Shown: positions 8,688-17,750 of the stretch, in pieces
How positions within the stretch are numbered: position 1 is the first letter of the stretch
How the letters are laid out: every line of letters begins with the position of its first letter
Source of the DNA: Muribaculaceae bacterium Isolate-013 (NCI)
GTDB lineage: Bacteria > Bacteroidota > Bacteroidia > Bacteroidales > Muribaculaceae
Assembly (NCBI GenBank): GCA_004102785.1
Contig: SCEJ01000030.1
Span: 1-38,292 of the forward strand
DNA length: 38,292 bases
Direction: 5' to 3'
The notes under the pieces: model-generated
What the model was told of the DNA's origin: nothing
Database searches by the model: none
The model's input: only the letters and a program-made list of their open reading frames with translations
Position numbers and translations under genes: made by a program

Positions 8688-9305
8688 TTAGAGTTTTATG
8701 CCGAGGAAGCTCATGAATGCTATGCCCATCAGCGCGCAGAGTATGAAGGTGATGCCGATGCCTTTGAGCGGTCCGGGCACGTTGGAGTAGGTGGCCACGC
8801 GCTCGCGTATGGCGGCTATGGCGGTGATTGCCAGCAGCCATCCCAGTCCCCAGCCGGCGCCGGCGCATGTGGCCGTCCAGGCGTTGGCGAACTCGCGCTG
8901 CTGCATGAACAGCGAGCCGCCGAGAATGGCGCAGTTCACGGCTATCAGCGGCAGGAAGATGCCGAGCGAGGCGTAGAGCGACGGCGAGTATTTCTCGACG
9001 GCCATCTCAACGAGCTGTGTCATCGACGCGATTACGGCGATGAAGAGAATCAGCGACAGGAAGCTGAGGTCGACTTCGGCATAGGCGGCCGAGAGCCATG
9101 TGAGCGCTCCGGGACGGAGCACATAGTTCTCAAGCATGTAGTTGATGGGGAGGGTCACCACCAGCATGAACGTTACGGCCACGCCGAGACCGAAGGCGGT
9201 CTTCACGTTCTTGGAGACTGCCAGGAAGGAGCACATCCCCAGGAAGTAGGCGAATACCATGTTGTCGACGAAAATCGACCGTATGAAAAGATTGAAGTTT
9301 TCCAT
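8688..9305 (-). CDS. nqrE: Na+-translocating NADH:quinone reductase subunit E
   Basis: A 205-residue integral membrane subunit. ATG at 9305 (MENFNLFIRSIFVDNMVFAYFLG) was preferred over a TTG two codons upstream. It has about six hydrophobic helices, with conserved cysteines in GMCSFLA and in NCAILGG that in characterised NQR enzymes help hold an intramembrane iron centre with NqrD. NqrD and NqrE are distant homologues with inverted topology. The hydrophobic pattern and position between nqrD and nqrF leave little doubt. Confidence 0.95.
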   Translation of the reverse strand: MENFNLFIRSIFVDNMVFAYFLGMCSFLAVSKNVKTAFGLGVAVTFMLVVTLPINYMLENYVLRPGALTWLSAAYAEVDLSFLSLILFIAVIASMTQLVEMAVEKYSPSLYASLGIFLPLIAVNCAILGGSLFMQQREFANAWTATCAGAGWGLGWLLAITAIAAIRERVATYSNVPGPLKGIGITFILCALMGIAFMSFLGIKL

Positions 9306-9341
9306 TGTCAAGTGTTGTCCGGGCTTTTTAGTGGTGACGTG

Positions 9342-9968
9342 TTATTTTTCCTGAAGCTCTTTGTTGCGTGCGCGGTGCACCCAGATGATGCAGGCCACCA
9401 CGATAAGGGCCATGGGGGGGAGTATCATCAGGCCGTTGTTGGCGTAGCCGGCCTCGTAGAAGCTCTGCGGCACCACCTGGAATCCGAGGACTGTGCCCGA
9501 GCCGAGGAGCTCGCGGAAGAATCCGGTGATTATAAGGATTATGGCATAGCCGATGCCGTTGCCGATGCCGTCGAGGAACGAGGGCCAGGGCTTGTTGCCC
9601 ATGGCGAATGCCTCAAGGCGCCCCATGAGGATACAGTTGGTGATAATCAGGCCGATGAACACCGATAGCTGCTTCGACACATCGTAGGCGTAGGCCAGCA
9701 GGAGCTGGTTTACGATGATTACCAGGGCCGCCACCACCACGAGCTGCACGATGATGCGGATATTGGTGGGTATGGTGTTGCGTATCAGTGATATGATTAC
9801 GTTGGAGAATGCCAGTACGGCTATCACTGAGATGCCCATCACTATTGCGGGCTCGAGTTTGGCGGTTACTGCCAGGCATGAACAGATGCCGAGCACCTGC
9901 ACAATCACGGGGTTGTCCTTGGAAAAAGGATTGAAGAAAATATCCTTGTAGCTAACTTTTTCTGCCAT
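9342..9968 (-). CDS. nqrD: Na+-translocating NADH:quinone reductase subunit D
   Basis: A 208-residue membrane subunit with about six helices. The N-terminal FFNPFSKDNPVIVQVLGICSCLAVT and the central LIITNCILMGRLEAFAMGN are family hallmarks; the cysteines in GICS and TNCI match the iron-centre positions shared with NqrE. It partners NqrE in the sodium-translocating core and lies 12 bases after nqrC. Confidence 0.95.
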   Translation of the reverse strand: MAEKVSYKDIFFNPFSKDNPVIVQVLGICSCLAVTAKLEPAIVMGISVIAVLAFSNVIISLIRNTIPTNIRIIVQLVVVAALVIIVNQLLLAYAYDVSKQLSVFIGLIITNCILMGRLEAFAMGNKPWPSFLDGIGNGIGYAIILIITGFFRELLGSGTVLGFQVVPQSFYEAGYANNGLMILPPMALIVVACIIWVHRARNKELQEK

Positions 9969-9980
9969 TTTTCCGGAGTG

Positions 9981-10727
9981 TTATTTGTTGTCGGCGGCCT
10001 GCGGGGCGCTTCCGGTTGTGTTTGCGGCGAGGTTCGCCAGATATGCCTTGTAGGGGGTGAGGCAGTCATCGAGCATGGCGCCTACACCTTTGGAGGTTAT
10101 GGTGCCGCCCGATATGCCGTCGACATAGTCGGCGTCGCCAGTGGGTTTCTGCCCCTTTTTAACTACTTCCACAGGGGTGAATGTGTTGTTTTTGAACACT
10201 TTCAGGCCCTCGAACTGTGTGGTGAAGTCGGGCTTGGTGATTTCCGCGCCCAGGCCCGGGGTCTCCCCCTGGTGGTCGAAGAAAGCGCCGTAGATGGTAG
10301 TGCCGTCGTCGTTGAAAGCCACATATCCCCATATCGGCCCCCAGAGGCCCATGCCTGCGACGGGGAGGATATATTTGGTGCCTGCCTCGGGAAGCTGGCA
10401 TACGTAGACCGGCAGGAGGCGTTCGCCGACCGGTTTGCGGGCCTCGGCGGCCACGTTCACGTCAAAGGCTTCGGCGCCTTCCACTTCCTGCCCGTCGGCG
10501 TTGACAACGAGCTGGCGGGTGATGTATCTGTTGAAGTCGGCGACTACCGTGGCGCGGTCGGCCGGCATGTGCACCGACTGGAGAATCTGCCCCATCTTGT
10601 CGGCGCTGGCATTCTCCTGCTGCCTCGGCTTGAGCTGCATGGCTGTGAAAGCCAGGGCCGTGCCTACGATGAGCACCATCACTGTGATGTAGATGATGGT
10701 ATAGGCGTTGCTCTGCTTGTTTATCAT
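9981..10727 (-). CDS. nqrC: Na+-translocating NADH:quinone reductase subunit C
   Basis: A 248-residue subunit with one N-terminal helix (about 9-30) and a periplasmic FMN-binding domain. DGISGGTITS (203-212) is the covalent flavinylation motif; a threonine here (T209 or T211) should carry FMN through a phosphoester bond attached by ApbE, which is not in the window. The motif reads SGGT rather than the commoner SGAT. Placed between nqrB and nqrD in the standard order. Confidence 0.95.
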   Translation of the reverse strand: MINKQSNAYTIIYITVMVLIVGTALAFTAMQLKPRQQENASADKMGQILQSVHMPADRATVVADFNRYITRQLVVNADGQEVEGAEAFDVNVAAEARKPVGERLLPVYVCQLPEAGTKYILPVAGMGLWGPIWGYVAFNDDGTTIYGAFFDHQGETPGLGAEITKPDFTTQFEGLKVFKNNTFTPVEVVKKGQKPTGDADYVDGISGGTITSKGVGAMLDDCLTPYKAYLANLAANTTGSAPQAADNK

Positions 10728-10776
10728 TTTAAGGTGTGGTTGTCAGAGTGAGTCAATTTTGTGTTTTCGGTTGGTG

Positions 10777-11997
10777 TCAGCTACGGGCGGCGGCGCGGCG
10801 CAGGCGGCGTCGCACGTTGGCTTCAACCACGCAGTAGTCAATCAGCGGTGCCAGTGCGTTCATCAGCAGCACGGCAAGCATGGCGCCTTCCGGGTAGCCG
10901 TTGTTGTAGGTGCGGATGATGATGGCCACAGCCCCTACGAGGAATCCGTAGATGTACTTTCCGGTGTTGGTGCGGCATGAGGTCACGGGGTCGGGCGCCA
11001 TGAACACTGCGGCGAAAGCGAATCCGCCGAGGCAGAGCTGTTCGCCGACCGAGAGGAACGAGGCGGGATAGGTGGGGGTGGCGCACCAGTGGGCGATGAG
11101 CGACATCACCGCGCCGCCGGCGAATACCGAAAGGATAATGCGCCACGACGCTATGCCGGTGGCCAGCAGCAGGGCCGCGCCGATGAGGATGCACAGCGTG
11201 GAGGTCTCGGCGAAAGAGCCGGGGATAAGTCCTAAGAACATCTGCCAGAGGTCGATAGCCTGGCCGTTGACACCCTGGAGCGAGGCAGCGGCTTCGGCGG
11301 CGTTCTGCGCGCCTGAAGTGGCGATCTGCCCCAGCGGTGTTGCGCCGGTGAAGCCGTCGGGAGCCATGCCGCCCAGGCCGAGGATGGAGTCGTGCGAGAT
11401 GAACACGCTGTCGCCCGACATCTTGGCCGGATATGAGAAGAAGAGGAAGGCGCGCGTCACCAGAGCCACGTTGAAGATGTTGTAGCCTGTGCCTCCGAAC
11501 ACCTCCTTTACGAAGATCACAGAGAAGGCCGTTGCCACGGCAATCATCCACAGCGGGGTCTCCACCGGGCATATCATCGGAATGAGGATACCCGTCACAA
11601 GGAAGCCCTCCTGAATCTCCTCGCCGCGCCACTGCGCCACGCAGAATTCTATGCCGAGGCCTACGAAGTAGGATACCACAATTGCGGGCAGTATGGCGGC
11701 CAGGCCGTAGAGGAACATCTCCCAGAAGGGGAATTCAGTGGCGCCGCAGGCCAGCCAATGCTGGTAGCCGCAGTTGTACATGCCGAAAAGCAGACATGGC
11801 AGCAGCGCCACAATCACGATTATCATCGTGCGCTTGGAGTCCATGCTGTCGTGGATATGCACACCCGAGCGCGAGGTTTCACGGGGGGTGAACAGGAAGG
11901 TGTCGAAGCCGTCGTAGACCGAGCGGAAAGCATGCAGTTTCCCTCCCGGCTCGAATGCGGGCCTCGCCTTGTCCATCAGTTTTTTAAGTGCTTTCAA
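10777..11997 (-). CDS. nqrB: Na+-translocating NADH:quinone reductase subunit B
   Basis: The 406-residue core membrane subunit, which binds riboflavin and a covalent FMN and forms the main sodium pathway. DGFTGATPLG (214-223) is the flavinylation site, with T220 the expected modified threonine. About ten hydrophobic segments follow the soluble N-terminus containing HIHDSMDSKRTM. A 48-base gap separates it from nqrA. Confidence 0.96.
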   Translation of the reverse strand: MKALKKLMDKARPAFEPGGKLHAFRSVYDGFDTFLFTPRETSRSGVHIHDSMDSKRTMIIVIVALLPCLLFGMYNCGYQHWLACGATEFPFWEMFLYGLAAILPAIVVSYFVGLGIEFCVAQWRGEEIQEGFLVTGILIPMICPVETPLWMIAVATAFSVIFVKEVFGGTGYNIFNVALVTRAFLFFSYPAKMSGDSVFISHDSILGLGGMAPDGFTGATPLGQIATSGAQNAAEAAASLQGVNGQAIDLWQMFLGLIPGSFAETSTLCILIGAALLLATGIASWRIILSVFAGGAVMSLIAHWCATPTYPASFLSVGEQLCLGGFAFAAVFMAPDPVTSCRTNTGKYIYGFLVGAVAIIIRTYNNGYPEGAMLAVLLMNALAPLIDYCVVEANVRRRLRRAAARS

Positions 11998-12045
11998 AAC
12001 TGTAAGAATTTATCTTTGGTGTGATTTTGGGTTTATTGCTGCTGG

Positions 12046-13401
12046 TCACTGCAGTTCCTTGCGCAGGTAGTCGAGCCCCTGGCGTATGATTTTCTGCAGC
12101 TCGAGTTTCGAGGTGTCGACATATTCGGCGAGTGCGAAATCCTCGGGGGCCACCTCATATATGCCGAGCTGCTCCATACGGTCGATGTCCTTGGCCAGCA
12201 CGGCCTTCACGAGGTACTCGGGCAGGATATCCATCGGGAACACTTTGTCGTACTGTCCGCTCATTATCATGGCGCGGCGGCCTCCATGGAGGCGGGCGTC
12301 GGGCTTGAATCTTTTTTTGCCGAAGAGGCGCGCGGGGAAGGAGGGGGAGGTGCTCATTTTCTCAGTCGAGAGGGAGGCCCATCCCATGAATTCGTCAACG
12401 TCATCTCCTTCGGGAATCACTGTCACCTGCGTGTAGGGGAAGCGGAGGTAGCCGTCGGCAGGCACTGCCACGCCGGTGAGCACGTTGCCCGAGATTATGC
12501 GGCGGTGGCGCGGGGTGTCGTCGAGCTCATCCTTGAGCAGGTCGGCCATGTCGGCTCCGATAATGGTGCGCGCCATGTGCGGAGTCTTTACTTCCGAGCC
12601 GGTGATGGCCACGGTGGTCACGGCGGGCACTGTGCCGTCGGTCAGCAGCGAGCCGATTCGCCACAGGGTGTCGAGCGAGAGTGTCATCACGGTCTCGCCT
12701 TTGTTTACCGGGGCTATTGCTGCTATCGCCGGGCCGGCGTTTCCTGCCGGATGCGGACCGGTGATGTCGGCCATTTCCGCGCCCTTGATGTCGGGCATCC
12801 CCTGCGAGGGGCGGCGTGTGATGTAGACTTTTCCTTTGGTGAGTGTGGCCAGGAGTCTCACGCCGGCTTCAAGGCGGCTTACGGTGTCGGCCGTGAAGTC
12901 GTGGCGGCTTACCGCCAGGGGCGCAGAGTCGAAACCGGTCACGAAAATGTCGCGGATGGTGGCGTTCGGGTCGGTTACGATGTCGTAGGGGCGCTGGCGT
13001 GTGAATGCCCACAGTCCTGACTCCAGCAGGAGGGCGCGTGCCGCCTCGGCATTGTTGGCTGCTTTGGCTGTGTCGAATCTCACTGCTTCTCCATCGGGAT
13101 TCACTTCTACTGTCACCCGTTCGATTTTGCGGCGCTCGCCGCGCACCACGGCTTTCACCGTGCCTGCAACGGGTGATACGAGTTTCATGCCGGGTGTGTT
13201 CTTGTCGCGCAACAGAGGCTGGCCGGCCTTCACGGTGTCGCCTTCGCGCACCTCGGTCTTCGGTATGAAACCGGCAAAATCATCGGGCGTGACGGCTACG
13301 GTGGCCGGGGTCACCATGGGCGCGTCGTCAGGCTGCGGTGTTGCCACGGCGCCTGCCAGACTTAGGTCGAGTCCTTTTTTGAGTTTTATGGAAATACTCA
13401 T
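12046..13401 (-). CDS. nqrA: Na+-translocating NADH:quinone reductase subunit A
   Basis: The 451-residue soluble cytoplasmic subunit, implicated in quinone binding. The start MSISIKLKKGLDLSLAG and the barrel-sandwich motif PGMKLVSPVAGTVKAVVRGERR are typical, as is the C-terminal Cys-free segment rich in DILPEYLVKA and CYEV-like EVAPEDFALAEYVDTSK. It is the first gene of the operon; a -7 element at 13548-13555 on the minus strand is the best promoter candidate, giving a leader of roughly 140 bases. Confidence 0.95.
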   Translation of the reverse strand: MSISIKLKKGLDLSLAGAVATPQPDDAPMVTPATVAVTPDDFAGFIPKTEVREGDTVKAGQPLLRDKNTPGMKLVSPVAGTVKAVVRGERRKIERVTVEVNPDGEAVRFDTAKAANNAEAARALLLESGLWAFTRQRPYDIVTDPNATIRDIFVTGFDSAPLAVSRHDFTADTVSRLEAGVRLLATLTKGKVYITRRPSQGMPDIKGAEMADITGPHPAGNAGPAIAAIAPVNKGETVMTLSLDTLWRIGSLLTDGTVPAVTTVAITGSEVKTPHMARTIIGADMADLLKDELDDTPRHRRIISGNVLTGVAVPADGYLRFPYTQVTVIPEGDDVDEFMGWASLSTEKMSTSPSFPARLFGKKRFKPDARLHGGRRAMIMSGQYDKVFPMDILPEYLVKAVLAKDIDRMEQLGIYEVAPEDFALAEYVDTSKLELQKIIRQGLDYLRKELQ

Positions 13402-13547
13402 TATTATATATAGAGGATATGTTTGCTGTTGGAGAAGTTCTGTTGCTGTAACCTTGAATTCATGGAAACCTCCGCCGAAATGCCACGCGGCATCACGGGT
13501 GTGACTGCTGAATTACGGAAAAATTTCCTCAATTCGATTTTCGCCTG

Positions 13548-13555
13548 CAAAGATA
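13548..13555 (-). promoter_or_regulatory. Candidate -7 element for the nqr operon
   Basis: Read on the minus strand this is TATCTTTG followed by CA, an exact TAnnTTTG -7 box common before Bacteroidales genes. No convincing -33 TTTG is visible 19-21 bases upstream, so the call rests on one box and its position about 147 bases before nqrA. Confidence 0.45.
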
Positions 13556-13758
13556 CGCAATATTTTTCTCATTTGCATTCTCGCGGCGGTATAATTTTGA
13601 AGCTTCCGGTCAATATCTGCAATATTTTCAGCATGTCGCGGCGTCGGGTCTTTGTGTGCGTAGCGACAGGGCTTCCGGCGTGGCTTCAGCCCCGTGGAGA
13701 ACTCCCGGCAAAACAGCGAAAAATGTATAATCAACTCATAAAATTACCACCGAAAAAT

Positions 13759-13789
13759 TTTGTCAGTTAAAAATATAGTAATAATTTTG
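13759..13789 (+). promoter_or_regulatory. Strong Bacteroidetes promoter about 520 bp before exbB
   Basis: TTTG at 13759-13762, exactly 19 bases, then TAATTTTG at 13782-13789: a full match to the -33/-7 consensus. Transcription would begin near 13796. No equally good promoter is visible closer to exbB, so either exbB has a leader of about 510 bases or the site drives an unannotated RNA. Confidence 0.65.
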
Positions 13790-14308
13790 CAGAAAGCTTC
13801 TGCCGCAGATTCCACGCGAGGTTTCTGCCAGGAAAAGTCCGCAATGCCGGAGTGTAATAATGGTGTTGCCAGCAAGCGGTTGGCAGTCAGGATTTTTTGA
13901 TGCGCATCCACTACCATGATGAACTTTCGCGCCAAACACCTTGTCGGCTCTCATTCTTGAGTGTGCAACACTTTTTAACCCCACTGTACAGCGATTCCCG
14001 GGCAATCCGGGATAATATCGGGTGGCTTCTGCCGTTTATACCTCAGAAAACATGGCCCGCCAAATCGCTTACAGGTTTTATCCCCCCGCATCTGCGGGTC
14101 ATGGCATTGCCTCTCTCCCCGATATGCAGTGAAATGAGATTTGTGAGTTTTTGCATGTCCTGCCGTTACAAACTTATCACTCCTGAAGCTGCCGCTCCCT
14201 CTCCGGGATTCTGCCGACGGGCAGCCTCCCGCGCCAACACAAAACGATACAGTGATTAGAAACTATCATTATTAATATCATTCAATTCTAAAAGTACTTA
14301 TTCAAATT

Positions 14309-15184
14309 ATGGAAGCTCAAAAGCCCAACGCCGCTCCTAAAAGCGCGGCCACCCTTAAGCCCGGTACCAACGTTCGCGGTATCAAGAACGCTTTCCTGGT
14401 GATCATCGCCTGCTTCGTGATTGCCGTATGCCTCTTCCTCTTTGTGTTCGGTCACCCCTCGCACTTCGACGTTGAAGGTTTTGACGGTGCCTCCATGTGG
14501 TTCGCCGACGAAGCCCAGAGCAAGGCTCACCCCATTGACCTTATCGGTACAGTATTCAAGGGCGGTATCATCGTGCCCATCCTCCAGACTCTCTTCCTCA
14601 CCGTTATCGTTCTCTCCGTAGAGCGCGCCATCGCCCTCAAGTCCGCCAAAGGCACAGGCTCCATCGCCAAATTCGTTGCCGGCGTGAAGAAATGCCTTGA
14701 GAAGAACGACATCGCCGGTGCCCAGGCTCTCTGCAAAAAGCAGAAAGGCTCTGTTGCCGCTGTTGTTTCTGCCGCCCTCACCCGCTACGAAGAAATGGAC
14801 AAGAACACCGTCCTGACCAAAGAGCAGAAAATCGCCACCCTTCAGAAAGAAGTTGAGGAAGCTACCGCCATCGAGATGCCCTCGCTGCAGCAGAACCTCC
14901 CCATCGTGGCTACCCTCACCACCCTCGGTACTCTCGTAGGTCTTCTCGGTACCGTACTCGGTATGATCAAATCGTTCCAGGCTCTTTCCGCATCCGGTGC
15001 TCCCGACTCCACCGAGCTCTCCACCGGTATCTCCGAGGCTCTTGTGAACACCGCCTTCGGTATTGCCACCGGTGCCTTCGCCGTTATCTCCTACAACTTC
15101 TACACCAACAAGATCGACAACCTCACCTACGCTATCGACGAAATCGGTTTCTCGATTGTACAGTCGTTCGCAGCTACCCACTGA
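14309..15184 (+). CDS. exbB: ExbB/TolQ/MotA-family proton channel
   Basis: A 291-residue inner-membrane protein that with ExbD uses the proton gradient to energise TonB. One helix lies near 27-48, one near 85-107, a cytoplasmic loop follows, and a helical hairpin holds the core motif VATLTTLGTLVGLLGTVLGMIKSF (about 196-222) and the final helix TAFGIATGAFAVISYNFY. It starts the exbB-exbD-exbD-tonB run. The N-terminus has a soluble KPNAAPKSAATLKPG tail typical of Bacteroidetes forms. Confidence 0.92.
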   Translation: MEAQKPNAAPKSAATLKPGTNVRGIKNAFLVIIACFVIAVCLFLFVFGHPSHFDVEGFDGASMWFADEAQSKAHPIDLIGTVFKGGIIVPILQTLFLTVIVLSVERAIALKSAKGTGSIAKFVAGVKKCLEKNDIAGAQALCKKQKGSVAAVVSAALTRYEEMDKNTVLTKEQKIATLQKEVEEATAIEMPSLQQNLPIVATLTTLGTLVGLLGTVLGMIKSFQALSASGAPDSTELSTGISEALVNTAFGIATGAFAVISYNFYTNKIDNLTYAIDEIGFSIVQSFAATH

Positions 15185-15242
15185 TCCCGTTTACTCAGTT
15201 AAACACCCTAACTTTTTAACAACCCGTTTAACCTAAGTAAAT

Positions 15243-15998
15243 ATGGGAAAAGTAAAAATTAAAAGAAAGAGTACCCTCATCGACATGACCGCGATGAGTG
15301 ACGTTACCGTTCTTTTGCTTACTTTCTTCATGTTGACTTCAACCTTCCTCCAGAAGGAGCCTGTGACGGTAATCACACCGTCGTCGGTTTCGGAGATCAA
15401 GGTGCCCACTGCCAATGTGGTGAACGTGCTGGTGAGCCCCGCAGGCCAGGTATTCCTGGGCCTCAACGGCGATGCCGAGAACGCAGAGGAATGGGGCTCG
15501 GAAGCCATCCGTGGCGAAGTGCTCCAGACCATGGCCGCCGACTACAAGGCCAAGACCGGCAAGGACGCAGGCATCACCAACGTCGACATTTTGAAATTCC
15601 AAAAGAACGCCACTTTCGGAGTGCCCATTGAGAAAATGCATGAGTTCCTCATGCTTGACCAGACCAAGCAGGACGAGTTCCTGGCTCAGACCGCCGACAA
15701 GCCCGTGGTTCTCGGCAACCTCAAGCCCTCCGACGTAGGCATCCCCTTCAAGGATATCGTTTATAAGGACGAAGCCGGAAACTCGATTGTGACCAATCAG
15801 TTCCAGATGTGGATGCGAGCCATTTACAACTCAAAGAACACCAACATTCATGACGCCATCCAGAAGGGCGAAGGCATCGCGGTGAAGTCTGACCGTGGCA
15901 CCAAGTACGAAACTATCCAGAAAGTGCTTGACAACCTCCAGACCATCAAGATGAACAAGTTCTCCGTCATGACTGCCCTTAAAACCGAAGCTGACTAA
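15243..15998 (+). CDS. exbD: ExbD/TolR-family energiser, first copy
   Basis: 251 residues: short cytoplasmic tail, one helix (about 18-36) in MTAMSDVTVLLLTFFMLTS with Asp20 at the proton-carrying position (E. coli ExbD Asp25), and a periplasmic domain. The periplasmic part is longer than in E. coli ExbD (about 140 residues) and carries an insertion around 85-210. It overlaps nothing but is only 2 bases from the second exbD, so the two are surely co-translated and may form a hetero-oligomer. Confidence 0.9.
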   Translation: MGKVKIKRKSTLIDMTAMSDVTVLLLTFFMLTSTFLQKEPVTVITPSSVSEIKVPTANVVNVLVSPAGQVFLGLNGDAENAEEWGSEAIRGEVLQTMAADYKAKTGKDAGITNVDILKFQKNATFGVPIEKMHEFLMLDQTKQDEFLAQTADKPVVLGNLKPSDVGIPFKDIVYKDEAGNSIVTNQFQMWMRAIYNSKNTNIHDAIQKGEGIAVKSDRGTKYETIQKVLDNLQTIKMNKFSVMTALKTEAD

Positions 15999-16000
15999 CC

Positions 16001-16717
16001 ATGGCACAGATTGAACAATCATCGGGCGGCAAGCAGAAAAAAGGCGCCCAGAAAAAGATGTCAATTCATGTCGACTTTACCCCTATGGTTGATATGAACA
16101 TGCTTCTGATTACGTTCTTCATGCTGTGTACCACCATGATCAAGTCACAGACTCTGTCGATTTCCCTGCCTACCAACGAAAAGGTGCAGCAGGAAGACCT
16201 TCAGAAAGCTAAGGAATCAGAAGCCGTCACCCTCATTCTCGACACAACCTACGACGAGAACGGTGGCGTTAAGGACAACACCGTGTACTACTACTTCGGA
16301 CAGCCCCTCTTCGAGAAGAGCGGTGACAAAATCACCTCTTCCTCGATTATGGTGTCGAAGTTCGAGGGCAACGTGGGCAAGGAACTCAAAGGTATCCGTC
16401 AGATTCTCCACAATCGCAACGAGGAAGTTCTTCGCCAGGTTGAGGAGCAGAAAGACAAATGGCGTAACAAGCAGATTACCGAAGAGCAGTTCCAGGAAGC
16501 TGCCAAGAAGATTCGTAACAACTCCGAGCTGACCCGCCCCGTAGTAATCATCAAGCCCCTGAACAACGCCTCCTGGGAAAGCGTCATCGCCGCTCTCGAC
16601 GAGATGCAGATCAACCAGATTTCGCGTTATCAGATCGGTATCCCCTCGCCTGAGGATCTCGGAATGGTCGAGGCCACTCCCGAGTATCAGAAGGCCCACG
16701 CTAACGACAAGCAGTAA
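16001..16717 (+). CDS. exbD: ExbD/TolR-family energiser, second copy
   Basis: 238 residues with a basic cytoplasmic tail (GGKQKKGAQKK), a single helix in FTPMVDMNMLLITFFMLCTTM with the conserved Asp near residue 31, and a periplasmic domain containing an internal helical insertion (about 125-170, rich in K, E and Q). It begins 2 bases after the first exbD and ends 45 bases before tonB. Tandem, diverged ExbD genes are common in Bacteroidetes TonB loci. Confidence 0.9.
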   Translation: MAQIEQSSGGKQKKGAQKKMSIHVDFTPMVDMNMLLITFFMLCTTMIKSQTLSISLPTNEKVQQEDLQKAKESEAVTLILDTTYDENGGVKDNTVYYYFGQPLFEKSGDKITSSSIMVSKFEGNVGKELKGIRQILHNRNEEVLRQVEEQKDKWRNKQITEEQFQEAAKKIRNNSELTRPVVIIKPLNNASWESVIAALDEMQINQISRYQIGIPSPEDLGMVEATPEYQKAHANDKQ

Positions 16718-16762
16718 GCAGAGTTCTATATATTTTACTAACAGATTAAAGAAGAATCAGAC

Positions 16763-17623
16763 ATGGCAAAAGATGTAGATCTCTCATCAAAAGAATGGAC
16801 CGACATTGTCTTTGAAGGCAAAAACAAGGAATTCGGTGCATACCAGCTTCGCTCTACAAGCGACCGCCGCCACAACAAGGCCGTGCTCTTCACAATCATC
16901 GGTCTGATAGTTGTGCTCGTTGGCGGGTATTTCTGGGGAATGTACTCCGACTACAAGCGTGCCGAATATGAGGCACAGCTCCAGGCACAGCTCGAGCAGC
17001 AGCTCGCAGCCCTGGCCGAAGAGCCCGTGGAGGAGGATCAGCCCGAGGAAAACCAGGCTATCGAGGAACCCGAGCCTGAACAGGCTACCCCCGAGGAAAT
17101 CCTCAACACCATCAAGGATACCCAGATTGCTGTGGTAGCCGATACCGAGGTTAAAGAGGATATCACCTCCAAGGATGAAGTGCAGGAGTCGACCGCTGCC
17201 GCAGGTGCCACCACCTTCGACAAAGGTACCGATGACCTTAACGTAGTCCGCAATCACAAGGACGAAATTATCGTCGAGGAGAAGAAACCCGAACCCAAGA
17301 AGGATGAAATCTTCACCGCAGTAGAGCAGATGCCCCAGTTCCCCGGTGGCGACGCTGAGCTCTACAAGTGGATTTCCTCTCACATCAAGTACCCCACAAT
17401 GGCTGCCGAGAACAACATCCAGGGCCGCGTGACAGTACGTTTCGTTGTGAAGGAAGACGGCTCTATCGGCCGTGTGGAGGTGCTCCGCGGCAAGGACCCC
17501 GATCTTGACAAGGAAGCTCAGCGAGTTGTAAAGACTCTGCCCAAGTTTATCCCCGGCAAGATGAACGGCCGTGCGGTGCAGGTTTGGTACACTCTCCCCA
17601 TCAACTTCAAGCTCCAGCAGTAA
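16763..17623 (+). CDS. tonB: TonB energy-transducing protein
   Basis: 286 residues. The N-terminal FEGKNKEFGAYQLR segment is a Bacteroidetes TonB hallmark; one helix spans about 41-60 (TIIGLIVVLVGGYFWGMY), then a periplasm-spanning Glu/Pro/Gln-rich region (about 68-190), then the C-terminal domain from EQMPQFPGGDAELYKWISSHIKYP through GRVTVRFVVKEDGSIGRVEVLRG to WYTLPINFKL. It couples the ExbB/ExbD motor to outer-membrane SusC-type and siderophore receptors. A terminator follows. Confidence 0.94.
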   Translation: MAKDVDLSSKEWTDIVFEGKNKEFGAYQLRSTSDRRHNKAVLFTIIGLIVVLVGGYFWGMYSDYKRAEYEAQLQAQLEQQLAALAEEPVEEDQPEENQAIEEPEPEQATPEEILNTIKDTQIAVVADTEVKEDITSKDEVQESTAAAGATTFDKGTDDLNVVRNHKDEIIVEEKKPEPKKDEIFTAVEQMPQFPGGDAELYKWISSHIKYPTMAAENNIQGRVTVRFVVKEDGSIGRVEVLRGKDPDLDKEAQRVVKTLPKFIPGKMNGRAVQVWYTLPINFKLQQ

Positions 17624-17670
17624 TGCCCGGCAAGGTTCCGGCCTGAAAGCCAAACCTTACCTTACTAATA

Positions 17671-17710
17671 AAACAGCGTGACGGTTAATGCCGCCACGCT
17701 GTTTCTGTTT
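17671..17710 (+). terminator. Terminator of the exbB-tonB operon
   Basis: AAACAGCGTG (17671-17680) pairs with CACGCTGTTT (17695-17704); an inner CGG/CCG extends the stem. A T-rich tract follows. It lies 47 bases after tonB. Confidence 0.8.
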
Positions 17711-17750
17711 GTGATGGAATCATATCATTTGCCCGGCCTGAGAGGGATTT

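Larger units (their letters stand above)
13402..14308. other. 907-bp divergent intergenic region, no convincing gene
   Basis: It separates the minus-strand nqr operon from plus-strand exbB. Short open frames on both strands (13897-14259 plus, 13744-13935 minus) lack recognisable domains and normal composition. The region holds a minus-strand -7 box, a full plus-strand promoter at 13759-13789, a TGCCA/TGGCA hairpin near 13868-13888 followed by a T-run at 13893-13898, a CTGCC/GGCAG hairpin at about 14211-14224, and four scattered copies of TTCTGCC. It could be a long exbB leader, a small RNA, or both. Confidence 0.5.

Noticed and set aside
8685-9668. 327-codon plus-strand frame opposite nqrE and nqrD
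   Set aside because: Antisense of two certain membrane-protein genes; His/Glu/Gly-rich, no hydrophobic segments or motifs.
13744-13935. 63-codon minus-strand frame in the same gap
   Set aside because: It reads back through the plus-strand promoter at 13759-13789 and lacks any promoter or domain of its own.
13897-14259. 120-codon plus-strand frame in the nqr-exbB gap
   Set aside because: It starts at TTG, has no recognised motif, unusual composition and stops well before exbB. It could still be a leader peptide, but nothing supports it.
14288-15181. 297-codon minus-strand frame opposite exbB
   Set aside because: It mirrors exbB almost exactly; the Gly/Glu/Asp-rich product has no recognisable domain.
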